Assembly (NCBI GenBank): GCA_949316235.1
Contig: OX438757.1
Coordinates: 16,865,505-16,929,504 of the forward strand
DNA: 64,000 nt
Source of the DNA: Oegoconia quadripuncta
Lineage: Eukaryota > Arthropoda > Insecta > Lepidoptera > Autostichidae
Direction of reading: 5' to 3'
Numbering within the stretch: position 1 is the first letter of the stretch; each line of letters begins with the position of its first letter. The notes under the pieces are model-generated. The model saw nothing but the letters and a program-made list of their open reading frames with translations, was not told the origin of the DNA and did not search any database. Made by a program: the position numbers and the translations under genes. Positions 49,362-59,694 of this stretch are shown in pieces.

Positions 49362-50056
49362 ATCCCATCAAAAACAATACTTGTCAAAAAAACCAAGTCT
49401 CGCAACTCAGTTGTTCTGCGGTAAAAAGTTGTGAGATCCATGTAATACCAAGTCGGTTGTTAATTTATTCAGTCTCTACTTAAGCGACTTTCTGTCTTAA
49501 TACGTCCAGTCTCTAAGACCACGATCGTGGTCCATAACAATTGAAAATCATTTGTGTCTGGATTCTCCGTACTCGAAGCATTAAGTTATTACGTAATAAT
49601 TAACAGCATCTTATAGTGACGCATATCAATATTAAAATTCTTTAATGTTTTATATAAATATATCGAGACTTGGCCATCGCACTAAATAATTGAATTTACA
49701 TGTGTTTTCAGGCGATTGAATTTACACGTCTTTTCAGGCGATGGCCAAGTCTCAATATATTTATATAAAACATTAAAGAATTTTAATATTGATATGCGTC
49801 ACTATAAGATGCTGTTAATTATTACGTAATAACTTAATGCTTCGAGTACGGAGATTCCAGACACAAATGATTTTCAATTGTTATGGACCACGATCGTGGT
49901 CTTAGAGACTGGACGTATTAAGACAGAAAGTCGCTTAAGTAGAGACTGAATAAATTAACAACCGACTTGGTATTACATGGATCTCACAACTTTTTACCGC
50001 AGAACAACTGAGTTGCGAGACTTGGTTTTTTTGACAAGTATTGTTTTTGATGGGAT
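49362..50056. repeat. Near-perfect palindrome, 319-bp arms
   Basis: Left arm 49362-49680 pairs with right arm 49738-50056 base for base with no indel. I saw only two mismatches (near 49564 and 49664). The 57-bp spacer holds a 26-bp tandem direct repeat (ATTGAATTTACAnGTnTTTT, then CAGGCG). Each arm contains two small palindromes, ACCACGATCGTGGT and TTATTACGTAATAA. No ORF, no obvious target duplication, and no other copy in this window. A transcript would fold into a very long hairpin. Confidence 0.95.
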
Positions 50057-50277
50057 CTCATTTCTTTTTGTATTTTGTAGATACTTAGGTACTTAAAGTA
50101 TCAATATTTAATTTATTTAAATTATTTATCCGAACAACGTCCAAATTGTAAGCAAATAATATCAGTAAACCAATGAGAGTAGCCTTTAGTCGTCAAACTA
50201 ATATAGCAATCGAAATTATCAATGAAAATCGCAAACTTATAGGTAAGAATTCTGGGCACATCCGAACAGCATTGGGT

Positions 50278-50440
50278 CGCTCGCGTGTATGAGCGCGGCT
50301 GCTGCTCGCTCGGCGACATTCACCTTTCCGCGCGCCCCGCCACTGTCCCCGCCCCGCGCCCTCGCGCTAGCACCGCGCAGCGCGTAGTAACGGCCCGCGC
50401 TCACTCGCTAGCATCGCAGCGCGTGGTATATAATTATACA
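50278..50440. promoter_or_regulatory. GC-rich island with adjacent TATA-like motif
   Basis: 'CCGCGCGCCCCGCCACTGTC', 'CCCGCCCCGCGCCCTCGCGC' and 'ACCGCGCAGCGCGTAG', then 'GTGGTATATAATTATAC' at about 50424-50440. This resembles a TATA-containing promoter pointing right, but no first exon or splice donor could be assigned. Speculative. Confidence 0.3.
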
Positions 50441-50536
50441 ACCTTACGCACTCGTAATAAGTACGAATACGCACGTAGGTACGTTTTTTGCATTAATAAA
50501 TAATTTAATACACGTGTTTTCATCACCGGAATACCC

Positions 50537-51100
50537 ATTTTTTGCTCGATTTGGCAGGGGCACTACCATGTGCCTATATTTATATGGGACTAGCTTAAAC
50601 CCGCGGCTTCGCTAGCAATAATAATAATTGCCGTAAAATAAAATATTGAAAAATTTAATTAACTGAAGACTTGGCTGTATGGGCTTAATTTTCTTTGCTG
50701 TCTTTTCTAGATTTTTTAGTTTTTCCTTGATTCATACACCAAACACTACTTATATTCCAAATTTGAAGCTTCTAGGTCTGCTAGAAGTGCCTTAGAATTT
50801 TGATGATCGGTGAGTCAGTGACTGACAAAATTAAGAAATTTGACCCCTTATAATTCTTAAAATACTGGTTCAAATTGAATGAAATTTTAAATATACGTGT
50901 CTTTACAATGCCTGCATAGTTACTGAAAATTTCAGTCTTCTATTTTTATCCACAACGAAGTTACAGGGGGTCGAAAATGGTCTGAGTTGCTTCGAGAAAA
51001 GGATGGTACGGCCGTGACGCTTTTTTGCTCGACTTGGTGGGGGCACGGCCGTGCCCCCAGATTTACACGTTGATAATACTAGCTGAAACTAAGTGTATTT
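50537..51100 (-). mobile_element. Helitron-like region with repeated ends
   Basis: Two similar borders: 'TTTTTTGCTCGATTTGGCAG' + GGGCAC ... GGGACTAGC (50539-50595) and 'TTTTTTGCTCGACTTGGTGG' + GGGCACGG ... ATACTAGCTG (51023-51085). In reverse each ends CTAG followed by T after a GC hairpin. The sequence between carries 'GCTTCTAGGTCTGCTAGAAG', 'GATGATCGGTGAGTCAGTGA' and 'GAAGTTACAGGGGGTCGAAA'. Probably nested or tandem non-autonomous Helitrons. Confidence 0.5.
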
Positions 51101-51220
51101 ATTATAATAGTAAATTTATTTATTATTAGTTTTCTGGTCGCGACTTCGTCTGCATGGACCTCGTCACGAAATATAAAATTATCTCATGTGTATACCCATA
51201 AATCAAAAATTTTTCTGAAT

Positions 51221-51366
51221 GATAAATAAATAAATATCCTTACACATTACACAGCGCCATCTAGTGCCACAGTAAGCAACGATAGGCTTGTGTTGTGGAT
51301 ACCAGATGGTTGATATACTACATAGATACTTTTTTTTGTAAATAAATACTTATGATAAATGAAAAC
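51221..51366 (-). repeat. SINE B 3' half
   Basis: 'AAATATCCTTACACATTACA', 'GCGCCATCTAGTGCCACAGT', 'GATACCAGATGGTTGATATA' in reverse. The head and core are cut off at 'AATGAAAAC'. Confidence 0.85.
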
Positions 51367-51368
51367 CG

Positions 51369-51525
51369 TATCAGAATCCGTCCAGACAGACGCCGAGAGC
51401 GACTTTGTTTTATTAATCCCCAACGAAAACCAAAGGGTGTTATGTGTTTGACGGCATTGTATGCGTGTGTGTCCAGTCTTTGTCCTGATGTGTCTTAGTA
51501 ATGTGTTGGTCGGATGTTTTAATTT
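51369..51525 (+). repeat. Repeat R copy
   Basis: 'CCGAGAGCGACTTTGTTTTA', 'TAATCCCCAACGAAAACCAA', 'GTCCAGTCTTTGTCCTGATG', 'AGTAATGTGTTGGTCGGATG'. Matches 59695-59905 in order. Confidence 0.6.
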
Positions 51526-51540
51526 TTATACAATAGTAGA

Positions 51541-51915
51541 GAGCAAAATAATATTTTTACGGCGCGGGCGCTATTTTGAATCCAGAGCGGAACGAAAATT
51601 TTTAGGGTAGACCCCGAGCGTAGCGAGATGTATCTTAGTAATTTTTATAACATTGATAAAAAATGTTACACAATAGTAGACTATTGTATAACATTTATAT
51701 ATGAGTGCGGTTTGCATTAGTTTGCTCTCTAGAGCAAAATAATGTTTTTAGCGCGAGGGCGCTATTTTGAATCCAGAGCGGTACGAAGCGTTCTAAAGTA
51801 GAATCCCGAACGTAGCGCCCGGATTCTTAATTATAATCCTGAGTGTAGCGATATTCGATGTACATCGCCCGAGGAAAAAATAATTTTGCGCTCGAGTGAT
51901 AAGTGTAACACATCT
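51541..51915 (+). repeat. Two-copy repeat with 'GGCGCTATTTTGAATCCAGA'
   Basis: 'AGAGCAAAATAATnTTTTTA' + 'GGGCGCTATTTTGAATCCAG' occurs at 51541 and 51733, about 192 bp apart. Each is followed by an arm reading 'CCCGAGCGTAGCGA' or 'CCCGAACGTAGCG'. Between them 'ACAATAGTAGACTATTGT' is palindromic. Probably part of a DNA transposon; ends not resolved. Confidence 0.55.
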
Positions 51916-52030
51916 CCCTCTATGAGAGAAATAACAAGAAGCGCTTATTATGTAAATATATTATTAAAATTTTTACAAACAAAACATCATAATTATTTAC
52001 ATAGGTATAAAAAATAAAATAATAATTACT

Positions 52031-52345
52031 TTGGCACCCTCTCACATCCCCAAAACCTCTTCGAGAGCCAGAGCTGCGGCAGAGGAAGCACAGCTGCTCA
52101 AGCGCCGCAAGTACTCATCCCTATTGGGTAGCCATGAGTTTGTGGCGCTTGCAGTAGAAACTATGGGACCGTGGTCTTCTGACACTAGGAATTTCGTCCA
52201 CGGTCTCTCGACCAGATTAGTGCTGGCCTCGTGTGATTTACGGGCTGGCGCATACCTCGCTCATCGTCTCAGTCTGGCTATTCAGAGAGGTAATGCAGCC
52301 AGTGTGTTAGGGTCCATACCGCAATCGGGAGCTCTGGATGACGTT
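52031..52345 (+). pseudogene. LINE Y ORF2 C-terminal relic, copy 2
   Basis: The plus frame reads LAPSHIPKTSSRARAAAEEA, QLLKRRKYSSLLGSHEFVAL, AVETMGPWSSDTRNFVHGLS and CDLRAGAYLAHRLSLAIQRG, then NAASVLGSIPQSGALDDVF. It aligns along its length with the reverse-strand relic at 17288-17690. The frame stays open to 52519, but residues after DDVF look non-coding. No upstream RT motifs remain. The Asp of 'TGDPRAG' is changed (ASCDLRAG). Confidence 0.78.
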
Positions 52346-52519
52346 TTTGCCATATTTTATTTTAGTTTTTACAAACTATGTAATGTTAAAATGTCAACAA
52401 ATTCCGTGCGTAGTTCGCGCGCTTTTTTAGTATTTTTTTTTTCAATTAAGGACGGCGCGGCCGGCAACCTGCAGCCATTACTTTTTTCATACAATATTTT
52501 AGTTCGATCTCTTTGGTAG

Positions 52520-53085
52520 AATCGTGACAAGCAACTACGGAATATATAAGACTATGTAAGAAACCTTAATCATGTTCCATGTTCCAAATTCAAAACTCTA
52601 TTCCCTGTTCTAAAGTCGCATAATATAATATAATTGTCCCATACGCCTTTTTCGTCCGCAATAACTACCAATCCAGTCGCAATCATTAAAGTCATCTTTG
52701 ATGGCAATTCAAATATATTAACCAACTTTATTCGGTCGGTTATTCGCGAATCTTTCTTTTTCTTTGTGCAAATTGGTTCCTAAACACCATCACACACCTG
52801 CTAATAGTAAAATGATACGGTTCGCTTTATGTATGTCTGTCTGCTTATTAATTTCTCATGAATGGATACTGGTTTCCGAGCGATTGAGGAAATGTTAAAT
52901 GATTCATATATTCAGACACCTCCGTTTTAATCCGCCGGTCCGCTAATATAATTATAGATTGTGGTAAAAAACTGTTCCAAAGGATTTGGTATATTTATTT
53001 TTGGACTTGAACGATTTAGTTGTTTCAAGGAAGCTTAGATGTCAATTGCATATATTTAACCGTCTCTATTTATTATATTTATTAT
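52520..53085. other. Unassigned AT-rich DNA
   Basis: Nothing recognised. Confidence 0.45.
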
Positions 53086-53090
53086 CAAAG

Positions 53091-53372
53091 AGCGTCGGGG
53101 CTCAGCGGTTAAAACGCGGTCTCCCAATTTAGAAGGTCCGGGTTCGATTCCCAGGCAGGCCATGCACCAATGAGTTTTTAAATTTAATTTAATTACTTAT
53201 GTGCTATCCGACTGCTCTTAAACGGTGAAGGAAAACATCGTGAGGAACATAAAAATTCTAAGCATGTGAAGTCCCCAACCCGCATTGGGCGGGCGGCGTG
53301 GCGGACTATGGCCCATATTCCCTCATATAAGAGGGAAGGCCCATATCCCTGCAGTAGGATGTTTAAATTTTA
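53091..53372 (+). repeat. SINE D, sense strand
   Basis: Head 'GAGCGTCGGGGCTCAGCGGT', 'GTCCGGGTTCGATTCCCAGG'; 'GGAAAACATCGTGAGGAA'; 'CATTGGGCGGGCGGCGTGGC'; end 'CCTGCAGTAGGATGTTTAAA'. Loss of 'CTGCATGCCTGAGAAAT' in the middle. Confidence 0.92.
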
Positions 53373-53393
53373 ATAAATACAGAAAGAAGGTTT

Positions 53394-53703
53394 TAACCGC
53401 CTCCGTGGCTTAATGTAAACAACACAGCTTTACGAATCGGAGGTCGCGGTTTCGATCCCCAGCGGTGTACATGTTTAGTACTCGGTTTGGTTGGGGGTAG
53501 CACATTTTAAAATGTCCGCCTGGCTAGCTACCACCATCTTATCTAAGTCTGCCGCCAAACAGCAAAGTAAATAACATTATTGTTTTCCGGTTGTCAGAGA
53601 TAAGATAGCCAGTCCCCCAAATAGGATGGGGTTTCGGGGTCAATACGCTACCACCTTTGACCTCATCTTCACTTAGCATCAGGGTGGAATTGAGGTCAAG
53701 TGA
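53394..53703 (+). repeat. SINE A, sense strand, tail eroded
   Basis: Head 'CCGCCTCCGTGGCTTAATGT', B-box-like 'GGTTTCGATCCCC'; body 'GGCTAGCTACCACCATCTTA'; ends 'GAATTGAGGTCAAGTGAGTG' with no poly-A. Followed within 5 bp by repeat H. Confidence 0.92.
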
Positions 53704-53705
53704 GT

Positions 53706-53985
53706 GCTGTGTGGTTTCGGAATAGAACTAACCCGTCTCTTCCCGTGGGTGTTGTAAAAGGCGACTAAGGTACTTTCCACCAAAAAATGTCTATAGATTT
53801 GCACGTTATAATAGCGATGGGTTCACCTCCTCTCGCGTGTGCATTTCTGTATTTTTCGTAAGCTGAACCGTGGATGTTGTTTGAATCATTAAACTCTAAT
53901 GTTTGGAGTACCCAAACACTAAAGTTTGGGATACCTCTGACCACCCCATTTGGGATAAAGGTCGTGACGTTTATACGTATATAAA
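53706..53985 (+). repeat. Repeat H, most complete copy
   Basis: 'GTGTGGTTTCGGAATAGAAC', 'CGTCTCTTCCCGTGGGTGTT', 'GTAAAAGGCGACTAAGGTAC', 'TTTGCACGTTATAATAGCGA', 'TGAACCGTGGATGTTGTTTG', 'ACCTCTGACCACCCCATTTG', 'GGATAAAGGTCGTGACG'. Reference for the family. A repeat unit 'ACTCTAATGTTTGG/ACTAAAGTTTGGGAT' is doubled. Confidence 0.75.
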
Positions 53986-54124
53986 TTACGATTTATATTA
54001 TATCGTGATGTTAGTGTGACTGTTTCGTTCAATTCCTTTTGCGGAGCTTTGGGTCCTTTGATCCTGGTTCTGCCTGACCGCCAGATCTTCCAGGGTTTTA
54101 CAAAACCTATTTATTTAATACTTA

Positions 54125-54352
54125 AGACGTTATCGCTTTGCCTCAATCATACCTGACGTTGAGTGAAGACGAGGCTGATGGTGCGCTTGTTTGGGGGACT
54201 GATCTTATCTTTAACAAGCGGAATAGAACAATGCTATTGCTGATTGGCGTCAGACTTAAATGGTGGTACTAGATAAGAGAACATTTAAAAATACCCTTCC
54301 ACCAACCAAACCCAATACCAAACAGTACCGCTGGGACTCGAACCCGCGACCT
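54125..54352 (-). repeat. SINE A, old diverged copy
   Basis: Reverse: 'CGCTTTGCCTCAATCATACC', 'GTTTGGGGGACTGATCTTAT', 'ACCCTTCCACCAACCAAACC', 'GGGACTCGAACCCGCGACCT'. The last block shows the B box; the outer head is lost. Confidence 0.82.
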
Positions 54353-54535
54353 AAGTTAATGTTGAACATAGAAGTTATGGTTACGTTTACTTATCCTTTA
54401 CGTCCTTTCTCATCCTGTTCAATCTTGTTTCTCCACACATCCAGGCATATATTATTATCAAGATATGCTCAAAAATGAACATCGTGTACTTACTATAAAT
54501 AAATCATTATTACCAGCCTTCTAAGTTAGTTTTAA

Positions 54536-54793
54536 AAGAGTTTGTTGTGTCCAGTGGCGCCCTCATTGGATAAATTAATTAAATTTAAAAAATCGCTCTG
54601 ATCTACACTCGAGAAGCCTACAAATAATACCTAAATAGTTTTAATGGGGTTTTATTTCCCAGAATTCACAAAAAGTGTCCGTTTTTATCAATAATTTGAA
54701 ATTCTCAGAGCTGGTTTTTCCCATTTTTTACGTATTTAAAAAGAGATATTAATTTATCTAATGAGGGCGCCACTGGACGAAATAAACCCTCTG
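54536..54793. mobile_element. Foldback MITE O copy 2
   Basis: 'AAGAGTTTGTTGTGTCCAGT', 'GGCGCCCTCATTGGATAAAT', and inverted 'TTTATCTAATGAGGGCGCCA', 'CTGGACGAAATAAACCCTCT'. 258 bp. Shares 'CGCTCTGATCTACACTCGAG' with copy 1 and has none of its insertions. Confidence 0.85.
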
Positions 54794-55067
54794 AAATATA
54801 ATATTGTAAGGTAATTGTCACACGCCATTGTGATCTCTGAGATTGTGGGTTATAATAAAATATTCTCGAAAAAAGAGAAAGGATTTTAAAGTAGGCTATG
54901 CAGACTTTTTGAAGATTTTGCACTCTCCACAGAGTTTTGAATAAAGAACGTGTACAAATGAAATGCAGCGACCGAATTATTGTTCCAAGTTCTTGATCTG
55001 ATCCGACTGTGTTAGCAATTGTAGGTTTTTGCTAATGGAGTTATTTGTTACGTTAAGTAATATGGCG

Positions 55068-55165
55068 CCGTGTGGTTTCGGCACGTAAAAAGAATAGAAC
55101 CAACCCATCTCTTCCCCTGGGTGCCGTAATAGGCGACTAAGGGACCTTCCACGCAAAACAGCTTA
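55068..55165 (+). repeat. Repeat H 5' part
   Basis: 'CCGTGTGGTTTCGGCACGTA', 'AAAAGAATAGAACCAACCCA', 'TAATAGGCGACTAAGGGACC'. Stops before the middle section. Confidence 0.75.
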
Positions 55166-55285
55166 GGATAAGGAACGTGTTTATTTTAATTTCAAGATAA
55201 AAAATGGGGAATTGAATATTGGTTTTCCTGATTCTGTACCAAAAAGAAACATCCTCCATTGTCCTTTATTTGGATTTACTAACAT

Positions 55286-55976
55286 TAGCCCAGGGAAAAT
55301 ATGGTAAAAAATTTGCTTAGCTAGACATAATTCAGAACCGACTTATATACTTGCTATCTTATAGAGGTATATTAGAGATGTCATTTTGAATAATTAAGCC
55401 TAAAAAAACAAGCGCTTCGTCTAGATTTTTTTAGAGAACCCTACTTTTAATTTGTATCTTAATAACAATAAATACTAATTGATATTTAATTAGGTAGACT
55501 TTTGTTAAACACAGTTTAACTTATTGATGGATGAAAAACTAAGCATGTTATAGTTAGGCATTATGTGATTTAGCTGAAAATGTCGTCGAGCTGCATTGCT
55601 TAAGAAATAAAACTAATATTTTGTAACGATAATTTTCCCTAAATGTTTTGAATTTAAACAAATACCCATCAATTGAGCATGTTTTTTTTAAAAGATACAC
55701 ATTTTTCAACTTTAGCTTATTCTTCTTCTTTTCGTGTCGAGGAAAGTTTCAAATTTTATTGGACCAAATAACTTATTAGTAATCTGTGCCAAAACTTAGC
55801 CACTCTAACAGCACTTATTATTGTTATTCTTATTTAGTTACTTACTTAGTACTTGCGTTTATTAAAAATGCGTACTTTTTAGGAATTGTTACTACATTTA
55901 CAACACTTTATTAAATGTTTCAAGAAAATCGCGATTATTCGTTTTTCCGAGGTCAAACCGTATTTTCCCTGGGTTA
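55286..55976 (+). mobile_element. MITE I copy 2
   Basis: TAGCCCAGGGAAAATATGG to CGTATTTTCCCTGGGTTA, flanked by CAT on both sides (55283-55285, 55977-55979); 691 bp. Lacks the 36-bp hairpin arms of copy 1 and its LINE insertion (uninterrupted 'CATTGCTTAAGAAATAAA' at about 55594). No transposase frame. Confidence 0.88.
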
Positions 55977-55999
55977 CATGCCAAACAGTCACCCCTGTG

Positions 56000-56500
56000 A
56001 CTGACTAAGTAGGCCCTGAGTTTTGGAAATACCCAAAGGGTTATCGATTCTTTAACATGAAGAGCATGCCTAGTAGAGACAAGCTTATATGTATGTCTGA
56101 TTCTTTATCCCTCGTAGCACCGAAATGGTTGGATGGATTTTAATTAATGAGGTACAATCGGCAACACAATTAACACAATTATTAATGTATGTTGATGGAT
56201 ATGTCGCAGATAGCGATAAATTAGCGATAGAATTCATTTTTCAAACTACTATCATAATACGCGGTTAATGGGAAGTAAACTTGGTGGCGCTGGTATCGCC
56301 GGAGATGGCGCGGTGACGACGTTAATATAAGGTCGGCACTTCGAAAGTGACGGGGACTTTTGCTACCAGCCTTCAAAGGAGTCGGACTCCACTGAACACA
56401 TCACCACCTAATTTTCTTTAAATTAAATATAATTTTTTTTCCAAATTTTATCGAAATATAAATTCTTTGTATTATTATATTGTGTTGATCGCAATGCAGT
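56000..56500. other. Unassigned DNA
   Basis: No named repeat. A GC-richer stretch at about 56280-56400 ('GGTATCGCCGGAGATGGCGC') shows no conserved frame. Confidence 0.4.
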
Positions 56501-56504
56501 GTTT

Positions 56505-56640
56505 TTTTTTTATGATTAACTGGTTACGCGTTTGACCACATCAGGTGGATGGAAAGTGACAATATGGCCTAAGATGAAGCACGCGACCGCAATAGATGCA
56601 TCTTCACCCCGCTCTTGAAGATCCCAAGGATCATCCCAAT
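56505..56640 (-). pseudogene. LINE G 3' end, copy 4
   Basis: 'TTTTATGATTAACTGGTTAC', 'GCGTTTGACCACATCAGGTG', 'GGCCTAAGATGAAGCACGCG', 'CACCCCGCTCTTGAAGATCC'. Only the last 130 or so bp of the element remain. Confidence 0.78.
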
Positions 56641-56644
56641 AAGT

Positions 56645-56975
56645 CATAAGTTTCCATACGAAAGACCTCAACGAACGCTTACAATTAGACCCTGCTGTAA
56701 TACTGACTATTTATTTATTTATCTAAATTGTTTCGAAGATATATTTACAGGTGTCACAAAAACCTATATAGGTTTATCCGAATACCATACCCTATGTCAT
56801 CATCGGACACTCATGCATAACATAGTGATTTCTATTATGGCTTATAATTAGTAATTTAATTTATCTCCCTACACACAACTATATCACTTATAATATAACT
56901 CAGACGAATACAAAAATGAATAAGCATCCGTACGTCCACAGCAAAGGATTCTACGCTATAAGATACTATATTCTA
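56645..56975. other. Unassigned DNA
   Basis: A 78-codon plus frame (56615-56851) starts inside LINE G and shows no domain. Confidence 0.4.
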
Positions 56976-56980
56976 TAAGA

Positions 56981-57126
56981 GCGTTGGTGGCTCAGCGGTT
57001 AAGACGTGGTCTCCCAATTTGGGAGGTCCGGGTTTGATTCCCAGGCAGACCATAAACTAATGCGTTTTTAAATTTAATTTAATTAATTATGTCCATTTAT
57101 CTCAACATCGTGAGGAAACCTGCACG
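56981..57126 (+). repeat. SINE D 5' half, ended by SINE A
   Basis: Head 'GAGCGTTGGTGGCTCAGCGG', 'TCCGGGTTTGATTCCCAGGC', core, then 'CATCGTGAGGAAACCTGCAC' directly followed by the T run of a reverse SINE A. The SINE D 3' half does not resume after SINE A. Confidence 0.9.
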
Positions 57127-57462
57127 TTTTTTATTTATGCGCAACGGGTTAGTACTTCACCTCAATCACACTTGATGCTAAGTGAAGGTGAGGTCGAAGG
57201 TGGAAGCGTACTGACCCAGAAACCCCAACACATTTGGGGGACTGGCTATCTTATCTCTGACAACCGGAACACAACAATGCCATTAACATTGTAGTTTGGC
57301 GGCAGATTTAGATAAGATGGTGGTAGCTAGCCAGGCGGATATTTAAAATGCCCTACCACCAACCAAACCGAGTACTTAAACATGTACCCCGCTGGGGATC
57401 GAACTCGCGACCTCCGAATCGTAAACTCAATGTTGTTTACATTGAGCCACGGAGGCGGTTAA
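57127..57462 (-). repeat. SINE A, full length
   Basis: Reverse, complete: 'TATGCGCAACGGGTTAGTAC' to 'CATTGAGCCACGGAGGCGGT'. Slight differences in the tail ('ACACTTGATGCTAAG'). Confidence 0.93.
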
Positions 57463-57654
57463 TATGTTTGTATCGGTAAGTTAGAGATAGTTGTTCGTAA
57501 TCAAGAATTGCGTCACTAGTTAATGGGAATTACACGAATTCAAATTCACCCTGTATAGTCCGTTAGACCGAGTGTAGAGTTTATTTTGTTTTCAGCTTAT
57601 TTTATTTTTGTTTTCCATTCTCAACCTTGTTTCGGTCTTTTAAGTGCATTGCTT

Positions 57655-57700
57655 ATAAGTTGACTTTTTGCAGTCGGGTTTCTTATTATTTTACACTAGC
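57655..57700 (-). repeat. Repeat Q terminus scrap
   Basis: 'TTTTTGCAGTCGGGTTTCTT' resembles a Q end. Confidence 0.4.
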
Positions 57701-57859
57701 AACTTGATTTTTTTACAATCAGAGACCGCATACCTTATATATTCGATATTAATTTAAACTTGATACTTGCAGCCGTTTCGGAGAAAAAGGATCTTGACAC
57801 ATAGACAGACAGACAGAGAAGTGATACTATAACGGTTGCTTTTACTTGCGTGATGCTAG

Positions 57860-58400
57860 AATACAAACATTGAAATTTAGCTATATTGACAATGTCAAAG
57901 ACTACTCAAAAAGTGCCAAATAGTGTCCAAAGGAAAAAAAATAGTGCCTGTACTATAGTTTAAGAGTTATTCAATATATTAAGTGAACATTCTGGCGAAC
58001 ACTCACTTAAAATATTGAATAACTGTATGGCACAATTTTTTCCCTTTTGGCAATCATCATCATCAGCCCGTAAACATCCCACTGCAAGTTTATAGTACAC
58101 CACGCTGGCCCAATGCGGGTTGGGGACTTCATATGCCTTTGAATTTTTATTTCTCAGGCATGCAGGTTTCCTCACGATGTTTTCCTTCACCGTTCAAGGT
58201 CAGTCGGTTAAATGCACATAAGTAATTAAATTTAATTTAATAGCTCATTGGTACATGGCCTCCTGGGATTTGAACCCGGACCTCCCAAAATGGGAGACCG
58301 CGTTTTAACCGCTGAACCACAGACGCTCTTATGGGCAATTTTTGGTACTATTTTTTAACATTGTCGAAACACTAGAATTCCGCTTTGTGTATTCTACCAT
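57860..58400. mobile_element. Foldback element X, interrupted by SINE D
   Basis: Central hairpin: 'AGTTATTCAATATATTAAGT' + GA (57965-57986) against its near-complement at 58003-58024, one mismatch. Outer arms also pair: 'ACAATGTCAAAGACTAC', 'CAAATAGTG' on the left versus 'GGTACTATTTTTTAACATTG' on the right. SINE D lies in the right arm. A left-arm fragment occurs at 17840-17965. Confidence 0.75.
58055..58332 (-). repeat. SINE D, nested in X
   Basis: Reverse: 'CATCATCATCAGCCCGTAAA', 'GCCCAATGCGGGTTGGGGAC', 'CCTTCACCGTTCAAGGTCAG', head in sense 'GAGCGTCTGTGGTTCAGCGG', 'TTAAAACGCGGTCTCCCATT'. GGCAAT before it and GGGCAAT after it indicate the target duplication. Confidence 0.9.
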
Positions 58401-58761
58401 CACATACGTTTACTTTTTACGGTACGGAACACGGAACCCTAAAAATTATACTGAGCTGTTGCTATGAGACCATATTGTGTTATAGCTATAAGGATATATA
58501 TCCCTGAACTGGTCAACGACCTTTTATTGTAAATTATAATGAACGGTCCGTAAAGCAGGCTGGTGACTCGAAGGGCCTTCGGACTCATACGGACAGACAG
58601 ACGTGCGACAATCTATACGCTATATTTATATACTTATATACTTATGACACAGCTGCAATATTTTTTTATTATCGCTTTGGCAATGTATATTGGTTGAACA
58701 ACTTTCGTATTCCATTCTCTAATTTCGGAGTGGATCATCGAATCGTGCTCATTCAACAGTC

Positions 58762-59345
58762 TCTAGGTTGTGCAAACTGGCTAATTAGCCCAGAGAAAAT
58801 ACGATTTGACCTCGGAAAAACGAAAAACCGCGATTTTCTTGAAACATTTAATAAAGTATTATAAATGTAGTAACAATTGCTAAAAATTAAGCATTTGTAA
58901 GAAACGCAAATTCTAAGTAATTAAATAAGCTAAGAAAAATGAAATTAGGGAACATTTAGGGAAATTATCGTTACAAAATATTAGTTCTCATTTTTATTTC
59001 TTAAGCAATGCAGCTCGACGACATGTTCAGCTAAAACACAAGCATGCCTAATAATTAGTTTTTTATCCATCAATAAGTTACGAGTAACTGAAGTCTACCT
59101 AATTAAATATCAGTTAGTATTTATTGTTATTAAGATACAAATTAAAATTGAGATATTCTAGACTAATCGCTCGTTTCTTTTAGGGTTAATTATTCAAAAT
59201 TACATCTCTAATATACGTCTATAAGATAGCAATTATATTAGTCGATTCTGAATTATGTCTATATATTATAATGAATATAGTGACCTGTTAGATTTCTACA
59301 CTGATTCACTTAACCAGTACCACAAAATTGGCAAAATTACATGCA
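58762..59345 (+). repeat. Repeat N, split by MITE I copy 3
   Basis: 'CTCTAGGTTGTGCAAACTGG' + CTAAT, then the MITE, then 'AATGAATATAGTGACCTGTT' + 'AGATTTCTACACTGATTCAC'. The unbroken counterpart is at 7325-7485. Confidence 0.8.
58786..59269 (-). mobile_element. MITE I copy 3, one end deleted
   Basis: Reverse relative to copies 1 and 2. Left terminus TAGCCCAGAGAAAATACG, then 'GACCTCGGAAAAACGAAAAA' and 'TTGAAACATTTAATAAAGTA'. It ends at 'TCTGAATTATGTCT' + ATATATTAT without the second terminal repeat. AAT borders both sides as in a 3-bp duplication. Confidence 0.82.
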
Positions 59346-59349
59346 CATA

Positions 59350-59690
59350 AATAGTTCTTTTTTACAAATCGTACTTCTTTCGTAGGACCTTTTTATTAAT
59401 TTTGTGATTTTTTTATGGCATGAGTTGACTTGACTTGACTTGAAATTAGTTGTAACGCTCACCATCAATAGAACTGATTTTAAAGCCAAGTGTTAGTTAC
59501 TGTTGGTAAACCAATTAAAAGAGAAAAAGTAACAAATTTTTATAGAACTACCCTGGTGGTAAACCCTATCAAAGAAAAAAAAGAGTCATCAAAATCGGTT
59601 AATATTGAAGTATATGTTGTTTAACATACAAAAAAATACATACAAAAAAAATGAATTGTCCTCCATTTTTGAACTCGGTTAAAAATTAGT
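59350..59690. other. Unassigned DNA
   Basis: 'GACTTGACTTGACTTG' microsatellite at about 59425-59445. Nothing else. Confidence 0.4.
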
Positions 59691-59694
59691 TCCT

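Noticed and set aside
52031..52519. 162-codon open frame as a host gene
   Set aside because: The first 105 or so codons match the LINE Y relic at 17288-17690; the remainder has non-coding composition and follows the element's end.
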